Of a stretch of DNA of 64,000 bases, positions 24,244 to 34,015 are shown in pieces (within the stretch, counting starts at the first letter, position 1; every line of letters begins with the position of its first letter). The notes beneath the pieces were generated by a model, which saw nothing but the letters and a program-made list of their open reading frames with translations, was not told the DNA's origin and ran no database searches. The position numbers and the translations under genes are program-made. Source of the DNA: Maricurvus nonylphenolicus (GTDB taxonomy: Bacteria > Pseudomonadota > Gammaproteobacteria > Pseudomonadales > Cellvibrionaceae); the NCBI RefSeq assembly GCF_042854845.1, contig NZ_AP031498.1:1302001-1366000 (forward strand), read 5' to 3'.

Positions 24244-25896
24244 ATGAGTTTCGATCCGCAACAGTTTAAATCCCAATTTCCTTTATTTGCCCAATCTGAA
24301 AATAGCGACCTGGTCTATTTGGATAATGCGGCGACCACGCAGCGTCCGCAAACTGTGATTGATGCGATCAGTCACTTCTACCTGCATGATAATGCTAATA
24401 CTCACCGCTCAAGCCATCGCCTGGCTCGACAGGCTACAACCATGGTGGAGCGCTGTCGTGAAAAGGCCGCGGCATTTCTTGGCGCAAAATTATCACAAGA
24501 GATTATTTTTTGTCGCGGAGCCACCGAAGCATTAAATCTTTTAGCGTTCAGCTTGGGCGAGTCACTACAAGCCGGTGATGAAATTATTTTATCCACAGCC
24601 GAACATCATGCCAATCTGGTGCCATGGCAGCGTGTTGCCCAGCGCACGGGGGCGGTATTGCGTTTTATCGAAGATTCGCAAGGCGTGTTGGATATTCATC
24701 AGTTAAACACACTGATCAATGATAAAACCCGCATAGTGTCTATAAGCGCAGCGTCTAATGCGTTGGGGGTGAAAACAGATTTATACAGCGTTAAACAATT
24801 GTTGGCTGGCCGTAATATCAATTGGATTGTGGATGCCGCCCAATTAGCAGCGCACCAAGTGATAGATGCGCAGGCTTTAGGCTGTGACTTTCTTGTGTGC
24901 TCGGCTCATAAATTCTTTGGACCAACAGGCATTGGTTTGCTTTACGGTCGCGAAGATGCCTTATCGCTTTTACCTCCCTGGCAAAGCGGCGGTGAAATGA
25001 TTACCCATGTGGCTTTAACGCAAAGTGAATATGCCCAGGCGCCTCATCGTTTTGAAACCGGTACATCCTCACTGGCTGCCATCGCAGGTTTGGAAGCCGT
25101 GTTGGATTGGTGGGGGCAGCAGGATCGTCAAGCGATCCAGGATTATGAGCAGCAATTGACTCACTATCTGCATAAATCTCTATCCGCGTTACCCAATATT
25201 AAGGTGTTATCCCCCCTTGCGCAGAATGTCGGTGTGGTGGCGTTTGTACCCTCAGACAAAACATCGATTGCAGATATGGCCCATTGGTTAGATGAGCAGG
25301 ATATCGCTGTGCGGGCAGGACACCACTGTGCCATGCCATTAATGGAGCGAGTCACAGAAGGGGGGAGTTTACGCGCCTCGGTGATGGCCTATAACACCCG
25401 CGAAGATATTGATCGATTGATCGCCGCGATAAAATCTCAGCCTGCACAGATATCATCTGCAGCGTTATCCGATGCGGAAGACATTATTCTTACGGATGTT
25501 TCAAACTACGATATTGATGCATTGCACCAGCAGCGCGGCTGGCAGAAACGCTACAAATTGTTACTGGGGTGGGGCGAAGCCGTTGTCACTCAACCGTTGA
25601 TGCGTAGATCGCAATATCTGGTAAAAGGCTGTGAAGCCGAAGCCTGGCTCTACCATAGTCAGCAGGGGGATCAGCACTTTTTTGCCGTCGACAGTGATGC
25701 CCGTGTGGTAAAGGGGTTGGCCTCGCTTCTACTGGTTTATCTTCAGGGCCGCACTAGCACGGAGATTGAAAGTCTGGACCTGGCGGCAGAATTTCAGGCG
25801 CTGGGGTTAGACAAGCACTTGAGCCCTTCGCGCAATAATGGCTTTAGAGCATTGATGCAGGCGGCGCTGGAATATGCTCAGGTGTCGCAGGCGTGA
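24244..25896 (+). CDS. fused cysteine desulfurase CsdA/SufS and sulfur acceptor CsdE/SufE
   Basis: A 550-residue fusion. Residues 1-400 are a class II cysteine desulfurase: LDNAATTQRP, AEHHANLVPW, WIVDAAQLAAHQ, the PLP lysine in CSAHKFFGPTG (Lys223) and the persulfide-forming Cys362 in AGHHCAMP. Residues about 410-550 are a SufE/CsdE domain with acceptor Cys463 in YLVKGCEAEAWL. Normally these are two proteins, encoded by neighbouring genes in E. coli (csdA, csdE). Fusion would channel the persulfide directly. The likely role is sulfur transfer, possibly to the molybdenum cofactor (inference from neighbours). Confidence 0.93.
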   Translation: MSFDPQQFKSQFPLFAQSENSDLVYLDNAATTQRPQTVIDAISHFYLHDNANTHRSSHRLARQATTMVERCREKAAAFLGAKLSQEIIFCRGATEALNLLAFSLGESLQAGDEIILSTAEHHANLVPWQRVAQRTGAVLRFIEDSQGVLDIHQLNTLINDKTRIVSISAASNALGVKTDLYSVKQLLAGRNINWIVDAAQLAAHQVIDAQALGCDFLVCSAHKFFGPTGIGLLYGREDALSLLPPWQSGGEMITHVALTQSEYAQAPHRFETGTSSLAAIAGLEAVLDWWGQQDRQAIQDYEQQLTHYLHKSLSALPNIKVLSPLAQNVGVVAFVPSDKTSIADMAHWLDEQDIAVRAGHHCAMPLMERVTEGGSLRASVMAYNTREDIDRLIAAIKSQPAQISSAALSDAEDIILTDVSNYDIDALHQQRGWQKRYKLLLGWGEAVVTQPLMRRSQYLVKGCEAEAWLYHSQQGDQHFFAVDSDARVVKGLASLLLVYLQGRTSTEIESLDLAAEFQALGLDKHLSPSRNNGFRALMQAALEYAQVSQA

Positions 25897-26053
25897 CTGG
25901 TTAGTCCGTGATCGCACCGGATTTTGTCGTCAAAACACCGGGGATTAACAAAAATTAACCCGTAGAACCCCGAGTCCCTATGCTAACCTAACTCACATCA
26001 TGCAGCCCTGCGTGACCACGATAACTATATAGGGAAGCTTACAGGAGCCTCGA

Positions 26054-26611
26054 ATGAAATCTTTACTACGCCCACTTGGCCTTGGCCTGGCCTTTTCACT
26101 TGCATCTTTTACCACTATGGCGGAAGTCAGTGTTGGCGCAAAAGCCCCTGCCGTAACCACTCCGGCCGAAGAGCTGGTACTGGAAAATAACGAAGTGGTG
26201 TACCGCGATTGGGCGCCCACAGAACTGACCGGCAAGCTGCGCGTGGTTTATCACCTGAATGCCGAGATGGGTGTTGATGCGATTAACAAACCCTTTGTGG
26301 ATTCTGTTGAGGCGCTTAAATTGAGTTCTGATACTTTTTCCATGCTGACCGTATTGAACGTTGCCGACAGTTCCTACTTTGTTAAAAGCATGGCGCAAGG
26401 CGACTTCGAAGCCAAGCGTGAAGAATACGTAGAGTCAGAGTTTATTTGGGACGAAGATGCGGGTGTGCGTGATTCCTGGGGTTTAGCCGATGAAGGTTCC
26501 AGTGTCACTATTGTAAGTAAGGATGGCCAGGTGTTGGCGCATAAAGATGGCAAGTTAACAGCCGAAGAAGTTCAGCAATTTGTGGCTGTTATTCAGGATA
26601 ACTTGAAGTAA
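26054..26611 (+). CDS. YtfJ-family periplasmic protein
   Basis: A 185-residue YtfJ-family protein with a signal peptide (MKSLLRPLGLGLAFSLASFTTMA, cleavage before EVSVG). The mature part has thioredoxin-like topology (LTGKLRVVYHLNAEMGVDAIN, FSMLTVLNVADSSYFVKS, SSVTIVSKDGQVLAHKDGKLT) but no CxxC. AGGAG ten bases upstream supports the start. It is monocistronic, ending at a strong terminator. Function unknown. Confidence 0.87.
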   Translation: MKSLLRPLGLGLAFSLASFTTMAEVSVGAKAPAVTTPAEELVLENNEVVYRDWAPTELTGKLRVVYHLNAEMGVDAINKPFVDSVEALKLSSDTFSMLTVLNVADSSYFVKSMAQGDFEAKREEYVESEFIWDEDAGVRDSWGLADEGSSVTIVSKDGQVLAHKDGKLTAEEVQQFVAVIQDNLK

Positions 26612-26636
26612 CGCTTTGCCGTTAGTTTCAAGTAAT

Positions 26637-26671
26637 AAAAAAGGGGGAGATGATTTCATCTCCCCCTTTTT
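26637..26671. terminator. bidirectional intrinsic terminator
   Basis: Nearly perfect hairpin GGGGGAGATGA-TT-TCATCTCCCCC flanked by an A-run on the left and a T-run on the right. It serves both the YtfJ gene (plus) and the crotonase gene (minus). Confidence 0.95.
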
Positions 26672-26700
26672 CGTATTTAAGCGAGTAAATACTTTTCCGC

Positions 26701-27567
26701 TTACTTTTCCCACCAGGGATAAAACGGAGGCATATCCGTAGACGCTTTGCTGGTGAACTCCGGCTCACGTTTCTCTAAAAACGCCGGAATCCCTTCTTTA
26801 GCATCGGTTCGGCTGGCATAGAAGATAGCCAGTGAATCTACATTGTGCGCATCACGCGGATGTGGCGCTGCAGACAGGCGATACAGCATCTGGCGAGCCA
26901 GAGCGATAGAGACCTGTGACTTCTTGCTGATGCTGCGGGCAATCTCATAGGCTGCTTCCAGCATATCTTCCGGCGCATGTACGGAACGTACCAAGCGGGT
27001 TTGCAGGGCTGTTTCAGCGTTAAAGATCTCTCCGGTGTAGACCCACTCTAATGCTTGGGAAATACCGACAATACGTGGCAGGAACCAACTGGAACAGGCT
27101 TCAGGGGTAATGCCGATCTTCTCAAACACAAAACCGATACGCGCTTTCTCAGAGGCCACGCGGATATCGGCTGCTGCCAGCATGGTTGCACCAATGCCGA
27201 CGGCTGCACCGTTAATGGCTCCGATGATGGGTTTTTTACAGTCGTACATGGCCAGGGTTACGCGACCGCCGGTATCGCTGATACCTTCCAGGTATTCGTT
27301 CTCTTCCATATCGGCAACGGTGGGCTGGGCCTCTTCGTCCAGGCCAAAGACATTGCCACCAACGCTCAAGTCCATACCGGCACAGAAAGCTTTACCGGCG
27401 CCTGTAAGCACGATGGCATTGACGCTGTCATCATCACTGGCGCGATTGTAGGCATGGATCAGCTCTTCGTGCATTTCCACGGTAAAGGCGTTCATATGAT
27501 CCGGGCGATTTAGGGTCAGTGTCAGGATGCCATCGGCAACCTCGTACTTGAGCGTGTTGTAATCCAT
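26701..27567 (-). CDS. enoyl-CoA hydratase/isomerase (crotonase) family protein
   Basis: A 288-residue crotonase-fold protein. Signatures: LTLNRPDHMNAFTVEMHEEL, GAGKAFCAGMDLS (oxyanion hole) and GAINGAAVGIGATMLAAADIRVA, then IGITPEACSSWFLPRIVG with the usual Glu. An acidic insertion (about residues 75-95) precedes the second oxyanion-hole strand. It probably acts on a short- or medium-chain acyl-CoA; hydratase versus isomerase cannot be decided. It is monocistronic. Confidence 0.88.
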   Translation of the reverse strand: MDYNTLKYEVADGILTLTLNRPDHMNAFTVEMHEELIHAYNRASDDDSVNAIVLTGAGKAFCAGMDLSVGGNVFGLDEEAQPTVADMEENEYLEGISDTGGRVTLAMYDCKKPIIGAINGAAVGIGATMLAAADIRVASEKARIGFVFEKIGITPEACSSWFLPRIVGISQALEWVYTGEIFNAETALQTRLVRSVHAPEDMLEAAYEIARSISKKSQVSIALARQMLYRLSAAPHPRDAHNVDSLAIFYASRTDAKEGIPAFLEKREPEFTSKASTDMPPFYPWWEK

Positions 27568-27774
27568 CGAGTATGTCTCTTTCTGTCTTGGTGTTTTGTA
27601 ATGATCGTTATTCTAGGGGTTAACCCTTAGCTTAGGGTAGGGGCGAAAATGGCGGAAATCTGGTTAAAAGCGACATCGGTCAGAAATAGAGGAACCTACC
27701 CAGAAGGATTTACAGCTTACCCAGAGCGGGCAATAATAGCGCGAATTAAAATAAATACTCATTAGGGGTTATCC

Positions 27775-27966
27775 ATGCGTTTGATTTTGGCTTTGTTGCT
27801 GCCTTGGTTGCAGTTTTTTACCATCGGTCGTCCATTTGCCGGTATTATCTGTTTGATTTTGCAATTGACTCTGGTGGGTTGGTTGCCAGCGGCCATCTGG
27901 TCTGTGTATGCGCTGAGTCAGTATAAAACCGATCAGAAGATCGAAGAAGCGATGAAGGATAAGTAA
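27775..27966 (+). CDS. Pmp3/YqaE-family small membrane protein
   Basis: A 63-residue protein of the UPF0057/Pmp3 type: two hydrophobic segments (LILALLLPWLQFFTIG and GIICLILQLTLVGWLPAAIW) and the family motif GWLPAAIWSVYAL, then a charged tail. Such proteins are linked to membrane potential and stress in other organisms. AGGGG eight bases upstream fits as ribosome site. A strong terminator follows. Confidence 0.85.
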   Translation: MRLILALLLPWLQFFTIGRPFAGIICLILQLTLVGWLPAAIWSVYALSQYKTDQKIEEAMKDK

Positions 27967-27991
27967 CACTAAACGCAGTTTATCGTTTAAT

Positions 27992-28022
27992 AAAAAGCGG
28001 AGCCCTGTGGCTCCGTTTTTTT
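27992..28022 (+). terminator. intrinsic terminator of the Pmp3-type gene
   Basis: CGGAGCC-CTGT-GGCTCCG (27998-28015) followed by seven T. Confidence 0.93.
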
Positions 28023-28052
28023 GTGCCTGCGATTTACAGAAATAACAGGCAC

Positions 28053-28080
28053 AAAAAAGGGCTCCCGAAGGAGCCCTGAA
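28053..28080 (-). terminator. intrinsic terminator of the TonB-receptor gene at 28136
   Basis: GGGCTCC-TTCG-GGAGCCC (28076-28059 on the minus strand) followed by six T, 55 bases after the receptor stop. Confidence 0.92.
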
Positions 28081-28135
28081 AAGGGGGTTACAAGTCTAAT
28101 AACCCGAGGGAAGAACTTACCTTTAGGTTACTGGC

Positions 28136-30622
28136 TTAGAAGCGCAGCATACCTTGCAGGGCAACACTACGTGGGCGATCGTAGAACGCGTAGTAGGCGG
28201 TGCCGCTACCAGCAGTAAAGCTGTTGGATACTGGCAGCTGATTAGAGAAGCTCATCACTTCTTCGTCAGTCAGGTTCTTACCAACCAGTGCCACTTCCCA
28301 TTGACCGTCGGAAGCACCCAGTGCCAGACGCAGGTTAACCTTGGTGTAGGAGTCCTGTTCGGTACGTGAGTCCAGAGTCGGAGAAGTGAAGTAGTCATCG
28401 CTGTAGATCAGGTCCAGCGTAGAGCGGAATTCCAGAGCATCCCCTAATGGGCGGATGTAGTCGGCAGTCAGGCTGCCAGTCCACTCAGGAGTGAATTCAC
28501 GGGTTTCGCCACTGATATCACACTGGCCAGCATGAGAGGTGCTGTTTGGTGTTTGACCAAAGGCACACTGGGAGTTCGGGAACTTGTCGTACTCGAAGTC
28601 CAGATAAGCCAGGGCGCCGGACAGGGTCAGGCCTTCGCTTACACGCCAGCGACCATCCAGTTCCAGACCTTGGGTCGTAGCTTCACCGGCATTGGTTACG
28701 TTAAAGCCCAGGGTGCCGTCGAACTGAGAGGTTTGCAGGTCGGTGTACTCGGTGCGGAACAGAGCGACATTCATTTCAGCAGCGCCATCCAGCAGAGTGA
28801 ACTTACCACCGATTTCAATGCTCTCAGCTTCTTCTTCTTCAAACTCGAAAACACCTTCAACATCAAGGGTAGGAATGCCTGCGAGGCCGCCTGCACCTAC
28901 AGTTGGGTGAGCGTTGGAGCGAACGTCAAAACCGCCGGATTTATAACCAGTAGTCCAGGAGATGTAAACCATCGCATCATCGGTCAGATCGTGTTGCAGG
29001 GTTACTAGCGGAGTGAAAGAGGTCTCGTCACGGTCATCTGCAATGCTATGTTCTTCAACACCAAAGGCACCAAACAGACCGGTCAGGGTTGGGTCGACTG
29101 CACCGTTTGCATCCAGGTGGAATTGGCGACGAGAAGCTTCTTTCTCTTCATCGGTGTAACGAGCGCCCAAAGTTAGACGGGTTTCGTCTGTAATGTTCCA
29201 GGTCGCCTGAGCGAAGATGGACCAGAGCTCGCTCTCTTGATCGAAGTCGCGAGAGCTGCTTGCACCGCGCATTGGGTCAACATTTACGAGTTCTCCGCCG
29301 AGTGCTGCATTAAAACCTGGATCAAGAGGGTTACCGCCAACAGCAGCGAGGGCTGATGCGAAGGCGACTCCTGTAGGCAGCAAGCTATCTTCCGGGACAA
29401 CCAGCTTATCATCAAATTCCAGTTCATTTTCTTGATAGAAAATACCAGCAATCCAGTCGATAGTTTCACCGCCTGGAGAAGTAATACGGAATTCCTGGCT
29501 GTACTGTTCAAACTCTTCTTCAGAGGTCAGCTCAATCAGCTCTGCGGAGATAAAGTCACAGTCACAGTGCTCGGTGTACTCGTAGGCGTTGTAACCCGTG
29601 ATAGAGGTCAGGGTGTAGTCGCCGATACCGTATTCAACAGTAATGGTGACATTTTCCATGTCATTCTCAGAGAAGTCACCATTACTGGTACGCTCAAAGT
29701 CGTCGCCGTTGGTATTAAGCGAATAGCTTGAACCCGCAGAGGTTATGCTTGGTAAGGCTCCACCGGTCAAGAGACCTTGGTTCGCATTGATACCCGTTAA
29801 GCGATCTAGTTGAGCTTCGTAGGAGGTTGCTCCCAGAGTAGTTTCTTGAGTAACACCAATATTACGACCTTTAGAGTCAAAGCTGCCGTCTTCAACTTTC
29901 AGGGTTACAGACAGATCATCAGAGGCATCCCAAACCAGGGTACCACGGATAAAGGTTTCATCATCATCCTGCTCGTCGTTGTCCAGGAATTCGTTATCGA
30001 AGTAACCGTCCATGGTGCGATCCATAATCGCTAAACGGCCGGACAGGTTTTCGGTAATAGGACCGGAAACCACTAAATCAATTTGCTGCTCGTCGTGCTC
30101 TGGCTCATACAGGGCACCGATTTTTGCTTCGAACTCATCGGTAGGTTTGGCGCTGGTCATGCTGATCGCACCGGCGATGGAGTTTTTACCGAACAGAATA
30201 CTTTGTGGACCACGCAAAACTTCTACACGCTCCATATCGAACATAGGAGCACGAGTCAGCTGGGCACGACCGTAGTAGATACCGTCAACGTACTGACCAA
30301 CAGACTGTTCAAAACCCTGGTTAATACCGGAGCTGATGCCGCGGATAGCAACGTTGGTACCAATACCGGTTTGGTTGAAGGTCAGGTTAGGAACCAGGCC
30401 TGTCATGCCTTCCAGATTGGTGATACCGGCTTCTGCCATTTTCTCACCGCCAACGGCGTTAACAGAAAGTGGTACGTCTTGCAGGCTTTGCTCACGCTTT
30501 TGAGCGGTAACGATCACTTCTTCCAAAGTGAAGGCAGCGCTGTCTTGTGCAAAAACGGGGGTAGATGAAGCGATAGCTGAACCGATAGCCAGGCTCAGCG
30601 CGTGTTTCATGGCGATACGCAT
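28136..30622 (-). CDS. TonB-dependent outer-membrane receptor without signalling domain
   Basis: An 828-residue receptor. Signal peptide to VFAQ, then a TonB box-like LEEVIVTAQKREQ, plug domain (VPLSVNAVGGEKM, FDMERVEVLRGPQSILFGKNSIAGAIS) and a beta barrel ending in Phe (VALQGMLRF). The C-terminal Phe and the acidic loops are typical of the large siderophore/carbohydrate receptors of marine bacteria; substrate unknown. No STN domain is present. AGGAGA supports the ATG at 30622. Its promoter has the same two boxes as fecI (30695-30727), so it probably belongs to the same regulon. Confidence 0.94.
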   Translation of the reverse strand: MRIAMKHALSLAIGSAIASSTPVFAQDSAAFTLEEVIVTAQKREQSLQDVPLSVNAVGGEKMAEAGITNLEGMTGLVPNLTFNQTGIGTNVAIRGISSGINQGFEQSVGQYVDGIYYGRAQLTRAPMFDMERVEVLRGPQSILFGKNSIAGAISMTSAKPTDEFEAKIGALYEPEHDEQQIDLVVSGPITENLSGRLAIMDRTMDGYFDNEFLDNDEQDDDETFIRGTLVWDASDDLSVTLKVEDGSFDSKGRNIGVTQETTLGATSYEAQLDRLTGINANQGLLTGGALPSITSAGSSYSLNTNGDDFERTSNGDFSENDMENVTITVEYGIGDYTLTSITGYNAYEYTEHCDCDFISAELIELTSEEEFEQYSQEFRITSPGGETIDWIAGIFYQENELEFDDKLVVPEDSLLPTGVAFASALAAVGGNPLDPGFNAALGGELVNVDPMRGASSSRDFDQESELWSIFAQATWNITDETRLTLGARYTDEEKEASRRQFHLDANGAVDPTLTGLFGAFGVEEHSIADDRDETSFTPLVTLQHDLTDDAMVYISWTTGYKSGGFDVRSNAHPTVGAGGLAGIPTLDVEGVFEFEEEEAESIEIGGKFTLLDGAAEMNVALFRTEYTDLQTSQFDGTLGFNVTNAGEATTQGLELDGRWRVSEGLTLSGALAYLDFEYDKFPNSQCAFGQTPNSTSHAGQCDISGETREFTPEWTGSLTADYIRPLGDALEFRSTLDLIYSDDYFTSPTLDSRTEQDSYTKVNLRLALGASDGQWEVALVGKNLTDEEVMSFSNQLPVSNSFTAGSGTAYYAFYDRPRSVALQGMLRF

Positions 30623-30694
30623 AGAACTCTCCTGAATGTAAATCTTATTATGTTTATCACCTGCGATGTCCGATTGGCGGACAGGCAGTTACGA

Positions 30695-30727
30695 AGAGGA
30701 CGTATGGAAATGGCGCGAAGGGACAAA
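30695..30727 (-). promoter_or_regulatory. predicted FecI-type ECF promoter of the receptor gene
   Basis: On the minus strand TTTGTCCC (30727-30720), 15 bases, TACGTCCTCT (30704-30695). The same boxes with the same spacing lie upstream of the fecI-like gene (35718-35750). Distance to the ATG at 30622 leaves a leader of about 65 bases. Confidence 0.8.
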
Positions 30728-30803
30728 CTTTTTTAAAAAAAGTGTGACTCTGAGGTCTCGCCCGTCAGCCGTGGGCTGGCCGTAATAGGTAAAAAAGTAT
30801 GGA

Positions 30804-33800
30804 TTAAAAATTGTGGGTAACGGCCAGCGTAAGCGTCCGGCCAAAAGCATTGTGTAAGGCGCTGTCGAAGCGAATATCGTCGTAGACCTCGGGTGGGTCT
30901 TCATCGGTGACGTTGAGAAGAGTGGCGCTTAGGGAGGTTTTCCCCTTGGGGAAGTCGTAGTGGTAGTAGAAGTCAAAGGTTTCAAAGGCATCCACGCGGC
31001 GGAAGCTGATCAGGTCTTCGTGAATGGAGCCGCGCAGAATATTCAGGCCGTCATCGGTATAGCTGCCAATATGGTTATAACGCAGCACGGCATTGTGGTT
31101 ACCCTGCTGCCATTCGATATAGGCCTTTCCCTGCCACTGAGGCAGGGCCTGCAGGAAGGTGCCGTTATTGGCGCGGCCGGCGGCATCGAAGCTTTCGTTG
31201 AGTTCGTCGCTGGCGACCCGGTAGCGGTGCAGGTAGGCGATATCGAGGCCGGTGGTAATCCAGGCGTCAGCCACCGGGAAGCCGACCTTGGCTTCCAGGT
31301 CGATACCGTCGAGCTTGAGTTTCGGGCCGTTAATGTAGTGGGTGATGATACGTTGGATATTACCGGTATTGTCACGGATTACCTGATCGGCAAAGCGTGA
31401 GCTGGGATCGGCGTCAGCTTTGGCTATCACAGCGTTGGGGTTTTCCTGAATAATCGGATCGGTTAAATCGATACGCCAATAGTCGAGAGTGATTTGACTG
31501 TTTTCAGTAGGAGTAAGGATCAGGCCCAGGTTGTAGTTGGTGCCTTTTTCGGGGTCGAGATCTTCACTGCCAATGCGATCTACTGGCTTAAAGCTCAGTG
31601 CCGCACCAATGGATTCCTGGGCGCTGACATTTAAGCTGGTTTGATTCAGTGAGGGTGCCCGGAAGGTTGTGCCGGTGGAGGCTCGCACTGACACCATGGG
31701 GTTAAGGTTCCAGATGGCCGCCAGTTTCGGATTAATGCTGTGGCCAATATTGCTACCGTAATCTTCAAAACGCAGCGCCAGTTGTAAATCGACATTATGA
31801 GAAGCGGGCACCATGGCCTCTGCGAACAGGGCAAAGACCTCCTGGCTAACCTTGTCTTCGGTGCCACCGCGGACAAACACAAACTCGCCAGAGGGGGAGC
31901 CATCGGCGTCAATCTCGCCGGGGCTGAGTGCGATATTACTGATGTCGTTAAAGCCAATATCCAAGCTTTCATAGCGATATTGGCTGCCAAGGGCGTAACG
32001 CAACACGCCCTGCTTAAGGTTAATGCTGTTGGTGTAGAGGCCTTCAATAACACCCAGTTCACTGGTGTTTTTCTGCTCAAGCTCTTCAGTGATCCAGTTA
32101 AGCAGATCGGGGTCGTTGGCCAATGCAGCATTGTATTCACTGCTACTGGGCAGCGCCGAAGAGAAGGGGTTGTAGTACAGACAGCCATTGGCGCCGGGGG
32201 TGTTGGTTTGACAGCTGGGGCCGCCAAGTCCTTGCATGGCCAGTTGCCAGCGTTCGCGCAGGGCGTCGGGTGTGGTGGCCTTGGCTGTATTGCGAGCGTA
32301 AATAAGGGATACGTCATACTCACCGTTAGTACCCACAAGTCCTTTAAGCCCCGTTAATAATCGGTAGGTATCGTGATCACGGGTACCTTCCGCCGCAGAG
32401 CTGTTGGCATCGCGCAGGCGGCCCTGGAAAATGGCCCCACCACTGAAGTCTGCCGGATTGCCATCAGCCTGCAGAGCTCCGGGGTTGTTAGCCAGAAAAT
32501 CAACGAGTCCTGGGTGAGTCGGAGCCATATATAGAGATACATCGGCATCGCGGCTTGGCGCAAAGCTGGCGGTGGTTTTCCACTGCGGTAAGCGGGTGCG
32601 AGCGTACAGCAGTTCACCGTAAAGCTGCCTGTCACCGGGCAGGTCGACGGTCAGGCTGTTAAAGATATTCAGGTGGCGTTCGTCTTCAATCAGATTATCG
32701 AAGTTAACAAACTGATGGCCACAGCGGTTTTGATTAATCGGTACGCCACCGCCGGAAGCACAGCCGGGGTCAGCCACCAGGCTGTTGCCATTGTTAAGGG
32801 CAATGGCGGCTTCATCGTTAGTTACGCCACCAGCGGCCGTGGCGGCATCGATGGGAATAAACGCACCAGGGTTACCGACCCGTGATTGGCCAAACAGGGT
32901 GGTATTGATACTGGGCAGGTCGACACGAGGGTGAGTGACGCTCGATCGATCCGTAACTTTAAGTTCATTGCGACGCTGGTAATCAATACTGGTCATCCAG
33001 TGCCAGTTGTCACCCTGGTGGCCCCAAAGCAGGCCGAGGGTCCAATCGCCGTCACTATCATCGATATGTTTAGCGCTGGCACTGAGTTGTACGCCTTCAA
33101 AATTCTGCTCGGTGACAAAGTTAATCACCCCGGCTACCGCATCAGATCCGTAGGTCGCCGCAGCACCATCTTTTAAAACCTCAATACGGCTAATCGCGCC
33201 CATGGGCAGGGTGTTGAGATCAACAAAGGCCTGACCGTCGTTATGGGGCAGAGCGCTGGTCACCGTGCGGCGACCGTTGAGCAGTACCAGGGTGCGGCTC
33301 ACACCCAGGCCGCGCAGGTTTACATTGGCAGTACCCGCGGCATTGTTGTTGTCGAATTGGTTGCTCTGGTTCTCGGTACCCGAGACGGCGGTCATGGTTG
33401 CGATGAGGTCGGCGGCTGTGGGTGAGCCGGCCGAAGAAAAATCCGTGTCGTTAAGGATTTGGATATTGCTGGCATAGGGTGGGCGGCGGCCTTTGATATA
33501 GCTGCCGGTCACCACGATTTCTTCCAGCTGCTGGCGCTGGCCAGTGCTCGGTGCCGGGGTATCTTCGGCTACGCGGGTAATACGGAAGTATTCGCCTTCC
33601 TGGATCGCGATCAGGCCGGAATCCTTGAGCAGTTTTTTGAGGGTTTGCTCGAGGGTGTAGTGGCCGTTCAGGCGGGCATGCTCATGGTCTATCGACAGTT
33701 CCGGGTCAAACACTATGCCGACACCGGTTTCACTCACCAGTTTAACCAGGGATTGTTTCAGGTCGCCTGCCGGTATTTGTAAGGGGAAAGTTTGAGCTGA

Positions 33801-33941
33801 ATCTGCGGAAGCAGGTAGCCATACGCAAGAAGCCAGCAGACCGAGGGCCAGCTGGCGACAGGTATTCTTAGGGCTCCCGTTGTTTAATCTCGTGCGTGTG
33901 CTCGAGAGGGAGCTTTGCTGTTCTCTCTTTCTGCTATGCAA
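30804..33941 (-). CDS. TonB-dependent receptor with N-terminal STN signalling domain (FecA-like)
   Basis: A 1045-residue receptor. A signal sequence (ALGLLASCVWLPASA) is followed by an STN domain at about residues 50-125 (FPLQIPAGDLKQSLVKLV, GVGIVFDPEL, YTLEQTLKKLLKDSGL), which in FecA-type receptors contacts the FecR-type protein. Then come a plug (NVNLRGLGVSRTLVLLNGRR, ISRIEVLKDGAAATYGSDAVAGVINFVT) and a large barrel ending in Phe. The Gly/Asn-rich plug resembles receptors for larger ligands; substrate unknown. It follows the FecR-like gene by 74 bases on the same strand and is probably co-transcribed. Confidence 0.94.
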   Translation of the reverse strand: MHSRKREQQSSLSSTRTRLNNGSPKNTCRQLALGLLASCVWLPASADSAQTFPLQIPAGDLKQSLVKLVSETGVGIVFDPELSIDHEHARLNGHYTLEQTLKKLLKDSGLIAIQEGEYFRITRVAEDTPAPSTGQRQQLEEIVVTGSYIKGRRPPYASNIQILNDTDFSSAGSPTAADLIATMTAVSGTENQSNQFDNNNAAGTANVNLRGLGVSRTLVLLNGRRTVTSALPHNDGQAFVDLNTLPMGAISRIEVLKDGAAATYGSDAVAGVINFVTEQNFEGVQLSASAKHIDDSDGDWTLGLLWGHQGDNWHWMTSIDYQRRNELKVTDRSSVTHPRVDLPSINTTLFGQSRVGNPGAFIPIDAATAAGGVTNDEAAIALNNGNSLVADPGCASGGGVPINQNRCGHQFVNFDNLIEDERHLNIFNSLTVDLPGDRQLYGELLYARTRLPQWKTTASFAPSRDADVSLYMAPTHPGLVDFLANNPGALQADGNPADFSGGAIFQGRLRDANSSAAEGTRDHDTYRLLTGLKGLVGTNGEYDVSLIYARNTAKATTPDALRERWQLAMQGLGGPSCQTNTPGANGCLYYNPFSSALPSSSEYNAALANDPDLLNWITEELEQKNTSELGVIEGLYTNSINLKQGVLRYALGSQYRYESLDIGFNDISNIALSPGEIDADGSPSGEFVFVRGGTEDKVSQEVFALFAEAMVPASHNVDLQLALRFEDYGSNIGHSINPKLAAIWNLNPMVSVRASTGTTFRAPSLNQTSLNVSAQESIGAALSFKPVDRIGSEDLDPEKGTNYNLGLILTPTENSQITLDYWRIDLTDPIIQENPNAVIAKADADPSSRFADQVIRDNTGNIQRIITHYINGPKLKLDGIDLEAKVGFPVADAWITTGLDIAYLHRYRVASDELNESFDAAGRANNGTFLQALPQWQGKAYIEWQQGNHNAVLRYNHIGSYTDDGLNILRGSIHEDLISFRRVDAFETFDFYYHYDFPKGKTSLSATLLNVTDEDPPEVYDDIRFDSALHNAFGRTLTLAVTHNF

Positions 33942-34015
33942 ACCGCGTAATTATTATTGTCGTCGGTGGTTTGCGGCTTCTGTTTTCTGGTTAACAGGTA
34001 AAGTGTTAACAGGCC

